64,000 nt of DNA from the NCBI RefSeq assembly GCF_019279795.1, contig NC_056725.1, positions 1,069,387,068 through 1,069,451,067 on the forward strand, given 5' to 3'. Positions 47,340 through 60,568 of this stretch are shown in pieces. Source of the DNA: Protopterus annectens. Lineage: Eukaryota > Chordata > Ceratodontiformes > Protopteridae. The notes beneath the pieces are model-generated. The model ran no database searches. It was not told the origin of the DNA and saw only the letters and a program-made list of their open reading frames with translations. Each line of letters begins with the position of its first letter. Position 1 is the stretch's first letter. Both the position numbers and the translations under genes were made by a program.

Positions 47340-48475
47340 GAGTAAAGGCAGTACTTTGAAAGATTTACTTTGACAGTAAGACTACTGAATGTAGAAAAAT
47401 GCAGATCTCTATGTGGAGTGTGACATAAATCACTCGACTGATGTTTTTTTCTATACAATACTTCACTGTAGCCATTAATCCTCACATTTGTAGGAATTAT
47501 CACATTTACTTATGTAATGCCATCCTGACACAATGTGTAAAAAAATCAGTTGAGCTAGATTCGAATCCTGCATCATTTGTGCTCTAAACATGATCTCAGT
47601 GCTCTTAGACCTGCTGTCACAGGGAAAGTTTGGCAGCAGGCATAGTTTTTTATAGTCAGTACTGTCCAAACTGCTGATGTCCATGCCTCAAAGCTAACTC
47701 TGTTTGCACAATGCAAGGTGAACCAAAAGATATATTACTATTTCCCATTTAAGCAAAGAACTGCATTTGTTTGCTGTTTAACTTCAAACAAATGGGGAAA
47801 GCAATAGCAACAATTCTTAAAGTTATAAAAGTTATGACACAATATTTACAATATAAACTACGCAATGAACACCATAGTTTCTGTCAGCTAGTTCTCCCAT
47901 AGCCTATATGCATAACTACTTCTCAAGTTCAAGGTGTATTCATTAAACGTGAATCTTGCATGTGCAAACATTTTGCCACCATGCATGCAGATCTCTTTCT
48001 TTGCCTTGTGCTATGTTAAAAGGTGTTTGGCATGTATTACTATGTTTATTGCCCAATTATTCTTCCTCATATCCAAAGGCATTTAAAAAACAGCAAAAAG
48101 GATGTAGTTGTTAGTCACTGAACACATATTTACTCAGACTCGTATGTCCCCTGCTTTCATGCACTTGAAAATGGATATGTCAGCAATAGGTCTAATGTCA
48201 ATAACAATACGGAAATAAAGAGCACAACTACATTCTTGCATTTGTTAAAGTTTGTACTGACATTAGACATTGAGATTGTCTGATACACATTTTGCTGTGG
48301 ATATCAAATCATCACAATATGAGCCTTCACACATCAACATTTGCATTCATGCTGTTTACAAAATATATGTGTGTGGCTGACTGTGTGTGTTATGTACATA
48401 CCATATTGAGAAACAGGTACATGTATGTCTCAGTTCTGTAGCATACATTCATGACAGCTTATTGCATGTATGTGA
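47340..48475. other. No gene seen
   Basis: AT-rich DNA after LINE B, presumably part of copy 2's internal sequence. A B-box-like GATTCGAATCC sits at 47557-47568 without a convincing A box or tRNA fold. Confidence 0.35.
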
Positions 48476-48479
48476 ACAA

Positions 48480-49290
48480 GCTTTTTTTTAAGTATTTGCA
48501 AGTACAAAAGCAAATCCAAAGTTCACACTGTACACTCCACTCATATCAGTATAGGTTACCTGGAACATAAAATTATTATGTCAACATCTATAAAGACCAC
48601 TATGACAAGGAAAAAAAAATCAGACTTCAGTGATTGCATGAAATTTAACTACTGTGTTCTAGAACTTGAATAAATATGTAGGGCTTCAAATTGGACAACA
48701 GACCAATTGTGAGTATGCCTGTATGTGTAACTGAGTATGTGCATAGTCCGAAGTGCATGGCTCCATCTCCTACTGTCATCACTCATGTCTCATGGAGAAC
48801 AAAATTTTACAGATGTACATGACGACACATCAAGTTCATATAGTCCTCCCAATATGTTCTTGCCAACATACGCTGATGATGTCATCTGCTATAAAGTGTT
48901 CGGCAACAGTGGAAAAGTCAGACTTGTGCCATGTTGTTTGCATTAAGTACTGTGTTCTCCAGCTTGTATAACTAGATCAGTATGGGTTCTAATCTCACTG
49001 TGGTCAACTTGTGCGTATGTGTCCATAGTCAGAAAAGTGTGACTCTGTTTTCTACTGACATCATGCAGGCCTCATTGTGAAACAAGTTTTACAGTCATGA
49101 ATAACTACACAGGAAGTTCATACAGCCCTCCAAAAAATCTTCTCAACATATGCTGATAACGTCATCTGCTATAAAGTGTTCTGTGACAATCCAAGATTCA
49201 GACTTATGCTGTGGCGCTTGCATTAAATACAGTGTTCTGTAGTTTCTGTAGATAACTAGGTAGGGGGTCTAGTCGTACTGCAGTAAACTG

Positions 49291-49356
<66 letters not shown>

Positions 49357-49911
49357 ATTTGTGTGTGTGTGTGTGCATAGTCAAAAGAGCATGAGTCTGT
49401 GTTCTACTGATATCACTCATGTCTCACTGAGAAAAAAACGTTTTACATTCATAAATGGCTACACAGCAATTTCATACAACCTTCTCAACATCTACTTTCC
49501 AAGATACACTGATGATGATGTCACCTGTTGTAAGGTATTCTAAGACAGTGCAAGAGTTAACCTTGTGCTGTGGTGCTTGCATTAAGGTCATTGTTCTGTA
49601 GATAGATAGGTATGGGTTCCAATCCCACTATCAGCAACTTGTATATGTATGTTCATTCTTCTACCAGTATGGAGGCAATTTTAAAACTGCATTTGAGGCT
49701 ACAGCTATGTCACACACTCCCATCCACATCTTATTCATCATTCACTTATGATGTAATCCCCCCTAAAGTTCACTCTGCCAGCATTGCATTTAGATATCTA
49801 CGTTGGCATGAGTGTTAACAGTGTGTTGTCTAGCTTATGCAAGTGGATGGTTTGTGGTTCTGTTCTAACAGCACACTACATGTGTGTGTATGTATGTTCA
49901 TTCAAATACGA
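48480..49911 (+). repeat. Tandem repeat of 255-285 bp with a tRNA-like B box
   Basis: About five diverged units; anchors CTACTG(T/A)CATCA at about 48767, 49049, 49401 and 49658, and CTATAAAGTGTTC-type blocks between. Each unit ends in a region such as TATGGGTTCTAATCTCACTG (48980) or TATGGGTTCCAATCCCACTA (49611), resembling a pol III B box. A sixth unit continues after the L1, at 56711-56960 (CACTGATGCTGTAATCCTCT, ATAAAGTGC). May be an amplified tRNA-derived SINE fragment. Confidence 0.75.
49291..49375 (+). repeat. (GT)n microsatellite
   Basis: A long GT run interrupted once by GCATTT, inside the third unit of the tandem repeat, accounting for that unit's extra length. Confidence 0.97.
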
Positions 49912-50105
49912 GTGGGTAGCAAGACATGGAGCCAGAATGGCCAAAAGAATACAACATAATTTCAGATTTCTGTAAAACTATTTATTTAGACAGGAATTCA
50001 GTCAAACATTACTACTGATTTTTAAATAAACTCATTAATAATACTTTAAACTTTAAGACTACAACTTCTGGAGAATTTTCATAAAGAAATTCCTGTCAAA
50101 AATAT

Positions 50106-51030
50106 TTGAGAGAACTTCAATACAAAATGAACAGCACCATATACTCTCAAATAGATTCATCACTGAAGAAGGATATGCAACTGGTAATGTCAACCTTACA
50201 GATATTATCTTTAAAAATTGATAATTTTCAACAAAATCTAGAAAATCTTCAGGAGAACTGTGAGAAGCTAAATGAAGTATTTAAGGAACTGTAATGACAG
50301 CAGCAAAATAAAATGTATGATATAGAAACTGTATTAACTGATATTGATGGGAAACTTAATGAAGAAGAACAGCACATTGGCTTCCTACTTAAAAAATACT
50401 TGGATACAAAATAAACTTGATGATCTTGAGAACCAGGAAATAAGGTGCAATATACAAATTTCTGGTGTCCCTGAAAAAACAGAAATAAATGACATTATAA
50501 CTTTTTTGAATTCCTGGATCCCTGGAATTCTGAACTTGCAGGAAGGGTTTTATTATGGAATAGAAAGAGACCATAGAGCACTAGGTAAGTCAGCTTCAAC
50601 ATCCTCTACTTCTACACCAAGGTCAACAGCCATAATTGCTTTTATCCTACATAGATAAAGATCTTGATTTAAAAACTGCTTGGAGGAAAGCCCCTTTAAA
50701 ATATAATCAAAGTTACATCAGATTTGACAATGACTACTCCCCAAGCGTTCTAGACATGCGGAAAAATGCTGGTCTCTTGTTAAACTTTTAAAATAAAACA
50801 ATATCAAAACACAGATTTTGTATCCTGCAAGAATAAAAAAGGTTCTACCTAATGGAGCAAGGACATTCAATAGTCTAGACGAAGCGTCTACTTTAATAGA
50901 AAACAATAAGTTAATTTCTATCCCTGAAGACGTGGAAGTCTCTTTCATCTCATTAAAGAGGTCATCTGAGAAAAAGACTTGGACAGATGCAAAAAAAAAA
51001 AAAAAAAAAAAAAAAAAAGCAAAAGACTGA
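50106..51030 (+). pseudogene. L1 ORF1 (coiled coil, RRM-like, C-terminal domain)
   Basis: 50106-50294 encodes a coiled coil (LSLKIDNFQQNLENLQENCE). 50344-50574 carries the ORF1 hallmark LDDLENQEIRCNIQISGVPE. 50640-50948 in shifting frames gives the C-terminal domain: IRFDNDYSPSVL, YPARIKKVLPNGARTFNSLD. It binds L1 RNA as a trimer in known elements. A 26-base A run at 50993-51018 encodes a lysine tract before the stop. At least three frame breaks. Confidence 0.8.
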
Positions 51031-52890
51031 CACTACATCTACAATCAGTAATAAATCTCTGAATCTTTCTACTGATAAGTAAAAATGTATTTCCTTCTTA
51101 TTGAGAAAACTGACTTTCACAGTTGTCATGCTGTAATATTTTTTCTGCAAGCTTTCTTAATCCAAGCACTGTTTTACTTTAGCATTTACTAGCAAAGTTA
51201 TGATATTGTAAAACTACAAACAATACTAAAGAAACACAATAATTAGCCTGATGCATCACAAGTAACTTTAATTTATTCTTTATTTATAAAATGATAGCAT
51301 CTGATATCTTTGCAGCATATTAGTTTTCTCCTGTTTAATTGATTTAATTACTTATCTACAAGTACAGGTTTTGCTCAGTTTATGAATTGGTCTGATATAA
51401 AATATTAGTTTTGTGGTATATAATCATATTTTGGCTTATTTGTGCTTTTTTAGGCTGACCTGAAAAGAGTTAAAAAATAGAAAATGGCCATGAATGCTTA
51501 CAATTTTTTTTTACTTTTTTGTTAAATATAAGCCTCATAATTTGTAGAACTTTATTAAAAATTGCTTATTTGCCTCAGATGAAACTTTTTCTTATCTTGA
51601 GGAGCCTTCAGATTTGTTTTGAACTACACAGAGTCCACCATGTTGGTTTTGAAACTTCCTAGCTGTTTCTTTTTGCTGTAACACAAAACAAGCAAGGGGA
51701 GTCTTTTCAGGGCTGCACTCTTACTCTGTATACACTGTTAATGGTTGTGAGGGACTGGAAATGCAAAAAATATTAAGGTTAGTTTTCACTTAGTTAAAAC
51801 ATGTTCTTAACTAGTTATTATATGTTATACAAAAACAGTTTTAACTTATTTGTTCCAGGTTGCTTTTAGTTTCAAAAAGGAACAGAAAAAGAAAGAAAGA
51901 GCAGTCATACATTATGCCATCTTACTCCTAGATTAGTTGCATTTATAATTCCACTTCAGTTAATTATTACAGCAAGTAATTATTCTGTTGAATAATATTT
52001 ATTTAGTAATGTTCTTTTAAGATGCATACATCAATAGCTTTATAACTAAAAGATGCTTTGGTTTGTAAATTTAATAAGCTTTTAGAGGAAATGTCAAAAC
52101 AGTAACAATGACAGTATATGAGAATATGTGATAAATTTGTAAAATAGTCTATTTAACGTAATCTCAGTATTAACAATTATAGATAAGTTGAATTTAAGTT
52201 AAGTTTGAATTTTTTTTGTATATTTATACAGTATATTTATAACCTCAGTAATATGTATATAATAATAGCTATTATGTATAAATGAACTGTATCATATTTC
52301 TAATTCTAAGAGATTTGATAACTCCTTTCAGTATTTGCATTAAGAATATAAGTTTGGGTATACAGAATGATTTACTCAGAATTTATGACTGCACTCTTTT
52401 TACAACAAAGCATGTCCTATGTAGGTTACATTTATGTGATACATGGTGATTCGTATTTGTTATTTGAGGTTTACCTTTAGCAATGTACATATAACTTCCT
52501 TACTGCTTATCATTTATTTTACTCAAAGCTATTCAGACTAGTTTTATTTCTGTTATATATGTCTCATTTATAGAACTTATGAGAGCTACTTGGTATGGCT
52601 ATGAATGCTAAGGAAAGCAGTCTGATTTATCCCAGCTTATCTCTCAGACAGGGAATTTTAATAATTCCATGTGGGAAATATTATTTTATGCAATAATATG
52701 TTTTACAGTATCTTTTCAGTTGTTTTTTTCTACATTTAGGGCTGAATATAGAATGCTTTATATCAGGGTAACAGTCATTTATCTATCAATTTCATGATAC
52801 ATTTTTGCTCACACTCAGACATCCTTAAACAATAGAAAGAGCTATATGAATTAAAAATTAGTCATCATTTATTATCACCTATTACTTATA
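51031..52890. other. Unusually long ORF1-ORF2 spacer of the L1
   Basis: About 1.86 kb of AT-rich DNA without any open frame of note. Known L1 spacers are much shorter, so a later non-coding insertion or a lineage-specific long spacer is likely. I see no clear TIRs, tRNA head or target duplication inside it. Confidence 0.45.
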
Positions 52891-52895
52891 TACTT

Positions 52896-53560
52896 ATGTC
52901 TTTATCTTTAATTTCCTTAAATATTAACAGTCTCAATAATCCAAGGAAAAGATCAAATCTGTTAAGGTATTTAAATGTCAATAAATCTCAAGACATTTTT
53001 ACAGGAAACTCACTTTAAATCTACTGAAAAGAATGTTTGGAACCATAATAATTATTCAATATTAGCTCACACGTCATATAAATCTAAAAGGAGAGGTGTT
53101 ATGATTCTCTGGAAGGAAAATGTTATACATCTGCAAATTTTATATAAATATGATGCTCCTGAGGGGCTATTAGCCATCATCATTCTAAGACTTAACAATA
53201 GAATTTGGACATTAGTTAATTTATACTGGTTTCCAGAGCTAGGAGTGTCAACCGCAAAATGTCATCTCGATTTTATAATTAACATTTATAAAGGTACCTT
53301 ATATTAGGGGGAACTTCAATTGCATCTTAGGCAATCTTGATACTACAAGTAATCATCCATTCAGGCTTACATCCACACCAATATTTCTTAAGAAATGGAT
53401 TGACTCCCTCAACTTATATGATACTTATTTCTAAACATAATAAATTGCTAAGTTTTTCTCACATTGATCATAGGTTCAAAACTCAAACTAGGATCAACAG
53501 AATTCTAGTTTCTAATTATCTGAAATTAAAACTTCCATAATTTTCTCTACTTTCTTGTCT
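52896..53560 (+). pseudogene. L1 ORF2 endonuclease domain
   Basis: ATG at 52896 opens MSLSLISLNINSLNNPRKR, the L1/Tx1 endonuclease N-terminus. After a frame shift near 52985, LQETHFKSTEKNVW (catalytic Glu) and SKRRGVMILWKENV follow in 52975-53307, then VNLYWFPEL. Later pieces are in other frames, with IDHRFKT near 53465 and SDHNCLILEIQ near 53565-53600 as the SDH block. Confidence 0.75.
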
Positions 53561-54239
53561 CATATCTGACCATAATTGCCTCATACTGGAAATACAGTTA
53601 GACTTTCTTAAGCTAACCTCTATAACAAGAATACCAGCCTATATCACTACAATTAAAGATTTTAAACCTTGGCTTTTAACAGAGTTAAATCTCTTTTGAG
53701 AAGTAAATAATACTTCTGATACTAATGTAATAATGGTTTGGGATGCTTTAAAGGTTTATATATATGGCAGAACTGTTACTTGGTACAAAAACAAATTAAA
53801 GGAGAGGGAATCAGAGATGTAAAGTTTGCAAACATAAATTTCAACTCTTAAATCCAAATGAACACACTTATCACCAGACATTAAAAAAGAAATAGCAGAA
53901 CTAAATAAAAAGTACTCTGACATTCTAACATACAGAACAAATTTAGCATTAGATAAGATGAAATTAAAGTTTTATGCCCTCACCTCAAAGCATGTTCATA
54001 ATCTATCAGTAAGAGCTAAACATCATTATAAATCAAATAATATTATAACATTATTACATGAACTGACTAATAAGGAAGTATCAGACATAGGTGATATACT
54101 TGCTTTCAAGTTTCATTATACTAAGCATTATAACTAATAATATAAACAGTAATGATCTTGATGAAGAGCTATCTACTATAAAATAAAAGACAATTCCAGA
54201 GGAACCTAAAACATGCCTTAAAAAGCAAATATCCTTAAA

Positions 54240-56400
54240 TGAAATTATAGATAAAATGTAAAACTTTAAACCCAATAAAGCCACTGGTGTGGATGGCATC
54301 ATTATAGAAATGTACAGACTATTCCCTGCAGTCACTATATCTTTACTTCACAAAACGTTAATGGAAGTACAAAATAAAAATATGATTCCACCTTCCTGGT
54401 GGTATTCATTGATCGCTCCTGTTTTTAAAACTAATAAAGACCCACAACTGTGTAAAATCTATAGACCAATTTCCCTTCTTAACAGCTCTTATAAGATTTT
54501 TATGTCCCTACTTGTTGACAGAATGAAAGTCCCACTTACAAAAATGATAAATTATGATCAAGCTGGATTTATATATAAAATACATACCCACAATAACATT
54601 AAGAGAATCCTAACTCTCTCTGAATTCTTAAATAGAGAAAAAGAAGAAGCCCTGTTAGTCAGTTTAGATACAGAATAAGCCTTTAATTCTGTTAACTGGG
54701 ACTACTTTTTCAGAATATTAAATGCATTAGCATTTCCATCATCTTTTATCTCTATCATAAAAGCTGTTTATAAAAACAACTTAGCCTATGTTAAACTGGG
54801 TCATTTCCCATCAAAATGTATAGCCATAACTAAAGGCACCAAGCAAGGTTGCCCACTATCTCCTGTCTTATTTGCCCTTGTTGTAGACGTCTTTGCCTCT
54901 GTAATAAGAAATAATCCAACAATTGAAGGTATTAATATTTATAACCATTATAATTCTAGGATATCTATTTGTGTTGATGATGTCTTACTGACTTTATCTA
55001 ATTCAAGTACAGAGTTATATGAATTGGATGAAATTATAAACCATTTCCAAAAAAGTTTCAGGTCTTTCTTTTAATAAACAGAAATCTAATCATAATATTT
55101 TTAATTAGAAGAAAATAATTCAATCTGACAATCAAAACATTATTGATGAACATGTCAGCTATCTAAACTACTTAGACATAATTTTAAGCAACACTATTGA
55201 AAAGATGAAATAAATTAATTATGATAATATAATATCTTTAGTAAATAATCACATAAGTAAATGGGACAACAAACTCTTTTCTTTTGAAAATAGATTACAG
55301 ATATTAAAAAATATTCTTTTACCAAAGATCCTGTACATTGTTTTGGTTCTTGACACTCCTGGAAGCAAATTTATCAGAGACATAAATAGATTATTACTAA
55401 AATTTATATGGTTCCCTAACAAGAAGAGAATTGCTTACATTCATCACATCAGACCAGGAGGTCGAGGTGGTATTAATTTCCCAAATATTGATGCCTACAT
55501 AAGAGCTGCGCTACTTAAAGACGTTATAAACCAGATTGATCCAAATTATAATTCTAACTGGAACTCTCTACATGTAGCTATTTTATTAAATGAAAATGTA
55601 CTATCTTCAAAAATCTCTTTTAGTAACTCTTCTAATACATTTTGGTATTTTATTTGTCGTTTTATAGAATATAATGTTACAAAGCCTACAGAGCCTAACA
55701 TTTTAAACAACATATTTAACAACTTTAGGAAAATTGTAAACTCTAATGTGGACATCAACATTTGGTTTGATGTATTAGTTTCTCTAAAAAAATCACAAAA
55801 AAAAAAAAAAATTCCAGATAAGCTACACTTTAACATTTTTAATGAATGGGAGAACAAAAACTTTGTATATTGGAAACATTGTTTAAGAGACCTAGAAACT
55901 TTGCACAAACAGCATATAATTAATAAATATAATTTGTCATAACAAGATTGCTACTATTACAAAGTATATTAAATTACTCACAAGATCTTTTCAGAATCAG
56001 TAAAAATTCATCTTATATGGAACAGTCCCCTAAAATTTTCTATATATCTGAATTACTATACAATAACTTTAACTTCAACAGCAGTATCTCCAAATTATTT
56101 GGTGCTCTAATAAAATATACAACTGCCTTAACTAATAAACATTGGAATACAGTAAACAGAGGTAGCCATCCCAATTATACTAAGGTAGAGAAAACCAAGC
56201 TATTATCTTCTGCAAAATTCACATCATGGAGTCAGTATTGTAGCATTTTTACTTGAAATTTCCCACATATAACTTTTTTAACCCCTGAGGAAATAGTTAC
56301 ATTTCATAAAACTGGAAACGTCATTTGCTATAGGTATTGATCTTCTTGCAAAGCAGATTGGTGCAACATCTTTTATGAATGTCCCTGTTTAAATTATTTC
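54240..56400 (+). pseudogene. L1 ORF2 reverse transcriptase and C-terminus
   Basis: 54289-54678: KATGVDGIIIEMY, WYSLIAPVFKTNKDP, YRPISLLNSSYKIF, DQAGFI, then a stop within DTE-stop-AFNSVNW. Continues with TKGTKQGCPLSPVLFAL (54830-54890) and the active site VDDVLL at 54970-54990, with both aspartates present (usual F/YADD). 55343-55942 gives the thumb and connection: FIWFPNKKRIAY, GGRGGINFPNID. A WDSIEAF-type end near 56405. One run of A at 55796-55812. Confidence 0.85.
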
Positions 56401-56658
56401 TGGGACAGCATTGAAGCTTTTTAAAGCTTTATTTTCATATGCTTCCTCCTTATCCAAAAGAATATATATTTTTTAATGTTAATGAAGATTTTATCATGAA
56501 TAACTCCAACTTGTATCTTTTATGGACAATACCAGCAGTTGTAGAAAATACATAAATAGAAAATGGAAGTCTACTACTAATCTAACTATTGAAGATTTCC
56601 TGTTTGTCCTAGAAGAACTGATATCCAAAGAAATCAAAACAAAAGAAGTCAGAATACA

Positions 56659-56659
<1 letters not shown>

Positions 56660-56702
<43 letters not shown>
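56660..56702 (+). repeat. (TA)n 3' tail of the L1
   Basis: About 20 TA units lie between the last coding trace and the target duplication, where mammalian L1s have poly(A). Confidence 0.9.
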
Positions 56703-56705
<3 letters not shown>

Positions 56706-56959
56706 GGTAGACAGTTTTAAACCAAGATGTGAATCCACATCTATGTGATACACTCCTTCCGACATCTTCTTCTCAGCATACACTGATGCTGTAATCCTCT
56801 ATAAAGTGCACTATGCCAATGTAAGGTCATACATCTGTGATGGTACTAGTGTTGCATTGTATGGAATGCAATTTGTATATCTAGACAGGCCTAATTTTCA
56901 AATCTGACCTTAGTCATCTGCTGTGTGTGTGGTGGGTGATACATTGTTGCTAGTATATC

Positions 56960-58135
56960 ATCTTTTGAGTCTCTTTTCATTTGAGTCCCACTCAGGAGAG
57001 CCTTTAACATATCCCAATTAATCCAAGATAGCCTAATTCCCTCTGCCAACATGACAAGCTTCATTTAGAACCATGGATGATGTCATCATCTCACAAATGA
57101 ATGGGTACGTCATGACGCACAGTCCTTCCAGGACCCTCTGTAAACCATCTGCAGACCACTGGATGTGTGATTCCTAATTCTGTCATGGGGTGGTGCATGT
57201 CACATATGGACAGAAGCTGTATGCAATGCAATCCCACACATACACATATACACATAACCCTACTAACTGCAATCATATAGATATGGCAATTTTTTTGTTT
57301 AAATTCTATACTAATGGCTAAAATTGTGTGTGTTAGCCACTAGTCTAGTAATGTCCTATGACCCTATGTCAGTGTTGCTGTCATCCACATATGCTGTATT
57401 GATCTGTGGATGTATGGTAGACCTACACAAGTGTATTGCCATCTATGTTTTGAGGTAATGTATTGATGGAGACTGCTGCCATTTTATTACACTCTCCTTC
57501 CATAACAGATGTAGTAATATGCTTCATGAGGACTGTTAAAATGGGATGATGCTTTGTATACTGTTGCCTTAGTTAGGCATGTGTTCTTGTAGTGGAGTTT
57601 ATTAACATTCTACACATTTCTCATTCAACCGTCACAGTGACACTTGCACTATGGCACATGTGTGCATGTGTATACTTAATATCATGAACTGCTATGTGAC
57701 ATACTTCAATATTATCATACTGATTACATGGCACATACACTTTGTTTCATCCACATATTGTAATGCTGTTATATACACAAACATATAACCAGGTCAGAAT
57801 CACTTGCAACCTTGGAATTTCAATGTATGCACAATTATGTTGCTATTCACAAGAATTATGCAGGTGTTGTCCCGCAGTGCTGTGTGACTGTCAGCATTTT
57901 TGTCAATAACTGTTCTGCATGAACCCCATCCACTTCATTTGTAATGTGCCATATATGGTATCGGAGCCCTCACACCCACCTTTCCAATGATAAACATAGA
58001 GGCATATGATGTGCAACTGATATAATGACATGGACTAAGCAGAGCTGTAGACTATGCTAACAGTTCCACTGTGTGTCATGTCATGCATACTCAATGTTGT
58101 AGCTGGCTGTGTTGTCACAAATCTTTTGTTAAGTA
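56960..58135. other. Non-coding part of copy 2 with a CR1-type tail
   Basis: No gene. At 57280-57365 the sequence GTTAGCCACTAGTCTAGTAATG followed by CCTATG and CCCTATG repeats is another 3' tail of the CR1/SINE type, with no clear body in front. The remainder has no match that I can see. Confidence 0.4.
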
Positions 58136-58139
58136 AGTA

Positions 58140-59980
58140 CAAAATGATAAGGGGAACACACAGCTATGCACACACATAGTTGTGGATGGCACTACTAAGA
58201 TTCAACAGGAAGCAATAGACAACCTGCTAGCTGACAGATTTGGATCAAACATTACCTCCTGACTCCATTGTTCATCATACAACGTTTACATAGAAACATT
58301 GCTCAACATATTTTCTCAAGAGAGCAAATCATCTGTGTGCTCTCTAATGCTAAAAACATGGAATTGATGAGCCCTGACAACATCCCATGTTGCCTTATCA
58401 ATGAACTAAAACATGACCAGGCAAACACTGCGGGGTCCCTATTTAACCCAGACAGGTTACTTCCTGGCAGAATGGTGCACATCAACAGTAATCTGTCTGA
58501 ACAAGGGGGACCATCACCTGACACTGGTAATTGTAGACTCATAAGCCTGTCTACCCTCATCTGTAAACCAATGGAAAGAATCATTATGGACCTTATCAAC
58601 AAGGACATATGTAATCTCCTGACTGTGTAAACAATCAATTTTTTCTTCAATAAGGCTAGATCCTGTCTGTTAAATCTTGGTTACTTCTTTGAAAAGGTCA
58701 TAAAGGCCATGAATGAGGGACAGAATGTGCATCACACCTAACATGACCTGGCCAATGTATCTGACACAATTCCACACTCAGGTATTACAGAGAGAGTGTT
58801 GCAACTGGCCATAAACCACTACATCACCAAGTGGGTAGCACGATGGATCACCAACTGGACACATGCTGTTTAAGTGTGTGAATTCATTCCTAGCAAAAGG
58901 CCAGTGAACAGTGCAGTACCACAGGGTTCTGTACTAGTCCCTTTCCTGTTTGGAATTTAATTCACAGAAGTCAAGACAAACTTAGCCTTTGTCCAAAAAA
59001 ATTTGTGGATGACTGCAAATTGTGCATAATCCTTGAATCTATTAATGGTATTATTATACTGCACAAAGTATTAACTCACACAAATGATTCATGTCAGTAC
59101 CATGGAGACAGACTAAAATGTCCAAAAAGCATAATTATTCTGTTTTGTAAAGCAAATACCCAATCTAATTACAATATAGACAGCACACCCCAATGAGTGG
59201 ACCCAGTATTACTCGATCAGGGTTTCTCAGGTAGATAGTAATTGGAAGTTCGACCACCATATGTCCACAGTACTGACAACTCCCTTCTATGTGGCACAAC
59301 TCATATGTATGGGTGTGTCTTTCAGATCAAAGGAGTTTATGTCTATTGTACTTGGCCCTTATCATAACAGTAATTGAGAACAATGCACTCTTGTGCATGT
59401 AACTCACCACACATCTGCAAAAGCTGGAGCAACACCAGAGATTTTGCACAATGAAGATACAGGGTGTAAAAGACAATTCCTACATGGAAAGATTGAAAGG
59501 CATATTATCATGATCTGTCCCCTACAGACTATTAAGGACCAATTTCTGTCTTCCCTACAAGGCATTCTACAATTTGATTTTGATGTAAATGTAACACATT
59601 GTTAAAGCAATCTGCACAAGGCTTACTCATTCCAAGGATGTCAACCGAGCCTCTGACATAATAAATAATGTTGGAGAAATAGAAATATCTCTCAGACATT
59701 ACACTTTCTCTGGAACTAGTTTGCGATTCACGTTCCTGACCCTATTCAAGTGCAAACTCCATAAATGGATGGTTAATTGCAATTGTACTCATGTTGTTGT
59801 GCCCATGTCCCTCATGGAGAGGGGCAGCTGGTCTTAGATAATATAGCATTAGCTCATAAATGTGTGAACATTGTTTACACAACTATTTAAAATTGTGAAA
59901 CATGTTAAATATGGTTAGGAGTGTGTGTCATCTTGGAACATTAGCCTACTACTCTCCTATGATACTGTAAAACTATGATG
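58140..59980 (+). mobile_element. CR1-like LINE fragment, RT to 3' tail
   Basis: Starts near NLLADRFGSNIT (58225-58260) before the RT and runs through STLICKPMERIIMDLINKDI (58550-58610), a degraded AKAF block (58745-58780), the active site FVDDCKLCIILES (59000-59040), and C-terminal pieces. Ends near 59980 in a tail TAGCCTACTACTCTCCTATG. Heavily shifted. Truncated at the 5' side. It separates transposase exons from the rest of copy 2. Confidence 0.75.
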
Positions 59981-60199
59981 TCCAGTTGTATCATAGGTAC
60001 AGCTATATTGTGACTGTAGAGCATCACAGACAAACACATATGCATACATGTCAAGATTTCATGCCAGTATGACATTTTCCCTGTCAGTGTCAGGGGAACA
60101 ATGATTGTGTGGCACACCTCTTGAGGTCTGACATGTGCTTTTATAGTATGTTCTGCACTGTTTGATATGTAAGCTGTATCATAGTTACGGTTTCCTCAT

Positions 60200-60423
60200 T
60201 CATTTATGCTAGATTTTGCATTGCTGTAGTTATGTGCACATGACCATAGCTGATGCATTGCCATCGATCTCACATACTGCCATACCATTCATTAGAACGC
60301 ACCCACATCTTAATTCACTCATCAGTTACAAATGCTTCCGACAATATCCATTGCTATTACATGTGACAGATGCATGCAATACCAAGCTGTGTGTAGGGAA
60401 TCCACTTATAATCGTGTGCTATG
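60200..60423 (+). pseudogene. Harbinger-type DDE transposase, exon with first catalytic Asp (copy 2)
   Basis: AIDLTYCHTI (Asp codon 60266-60268) fits the (A/V)-(V/I)-D-G/C-T-H-V/I-x-I block of HARBI1-like transposases, with H changed to Y. After a frame shift, HPHLNSLISYKCFRQYPLLL and HVTDACN follow, fitting the YxNRKGxxSxNVQxVxDA block. The exon may end at GTAAGT, 60426-60431. The family cuts and pastes DNA with an RNase H-like fold. Identification is by motif spacing read by eye. Confidence 0.55.
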
Positions 60424-60568
60424 TGTAAGTATTGTTATCCTTATGGCTGATACCTATGTCAGCTGGGGATGCTTTAGTCAAGTGTACTACATATGACACA
60501 GCAAGCTTGCACACATCTTGTTGCCCATACAAAACTATTATTTGGTATGCGTGCCTATTAGGAATTGG

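Larger units (their letters stand above)
49920..56702 (+). mobile_element. Full-length L1 (L1/Tx1 group) with 8-bp target duplication
   Basis: The direct repeat GTGGGTAG lies at 49912-49919 and 56703-56710. Between are a start with AAGACATGGAGCCAG, ORF1 (50106-51030), a long spacer, ORF2 (52896 to about 56640) and a (TA)n tail in place of poly(A). About 6.8 kb, the size of full-length L1. Stops and shifts show it is dead, but the match of both flanks to one tandem-repeat unit confirms the exact insertion. Confidence 0.88.

Noticed and set aside
48480..49911. CRISPR-like array
   Set aside because: Units are long, diverged and lack short identical repeats with unique spacers; the genome is eukaryotic.
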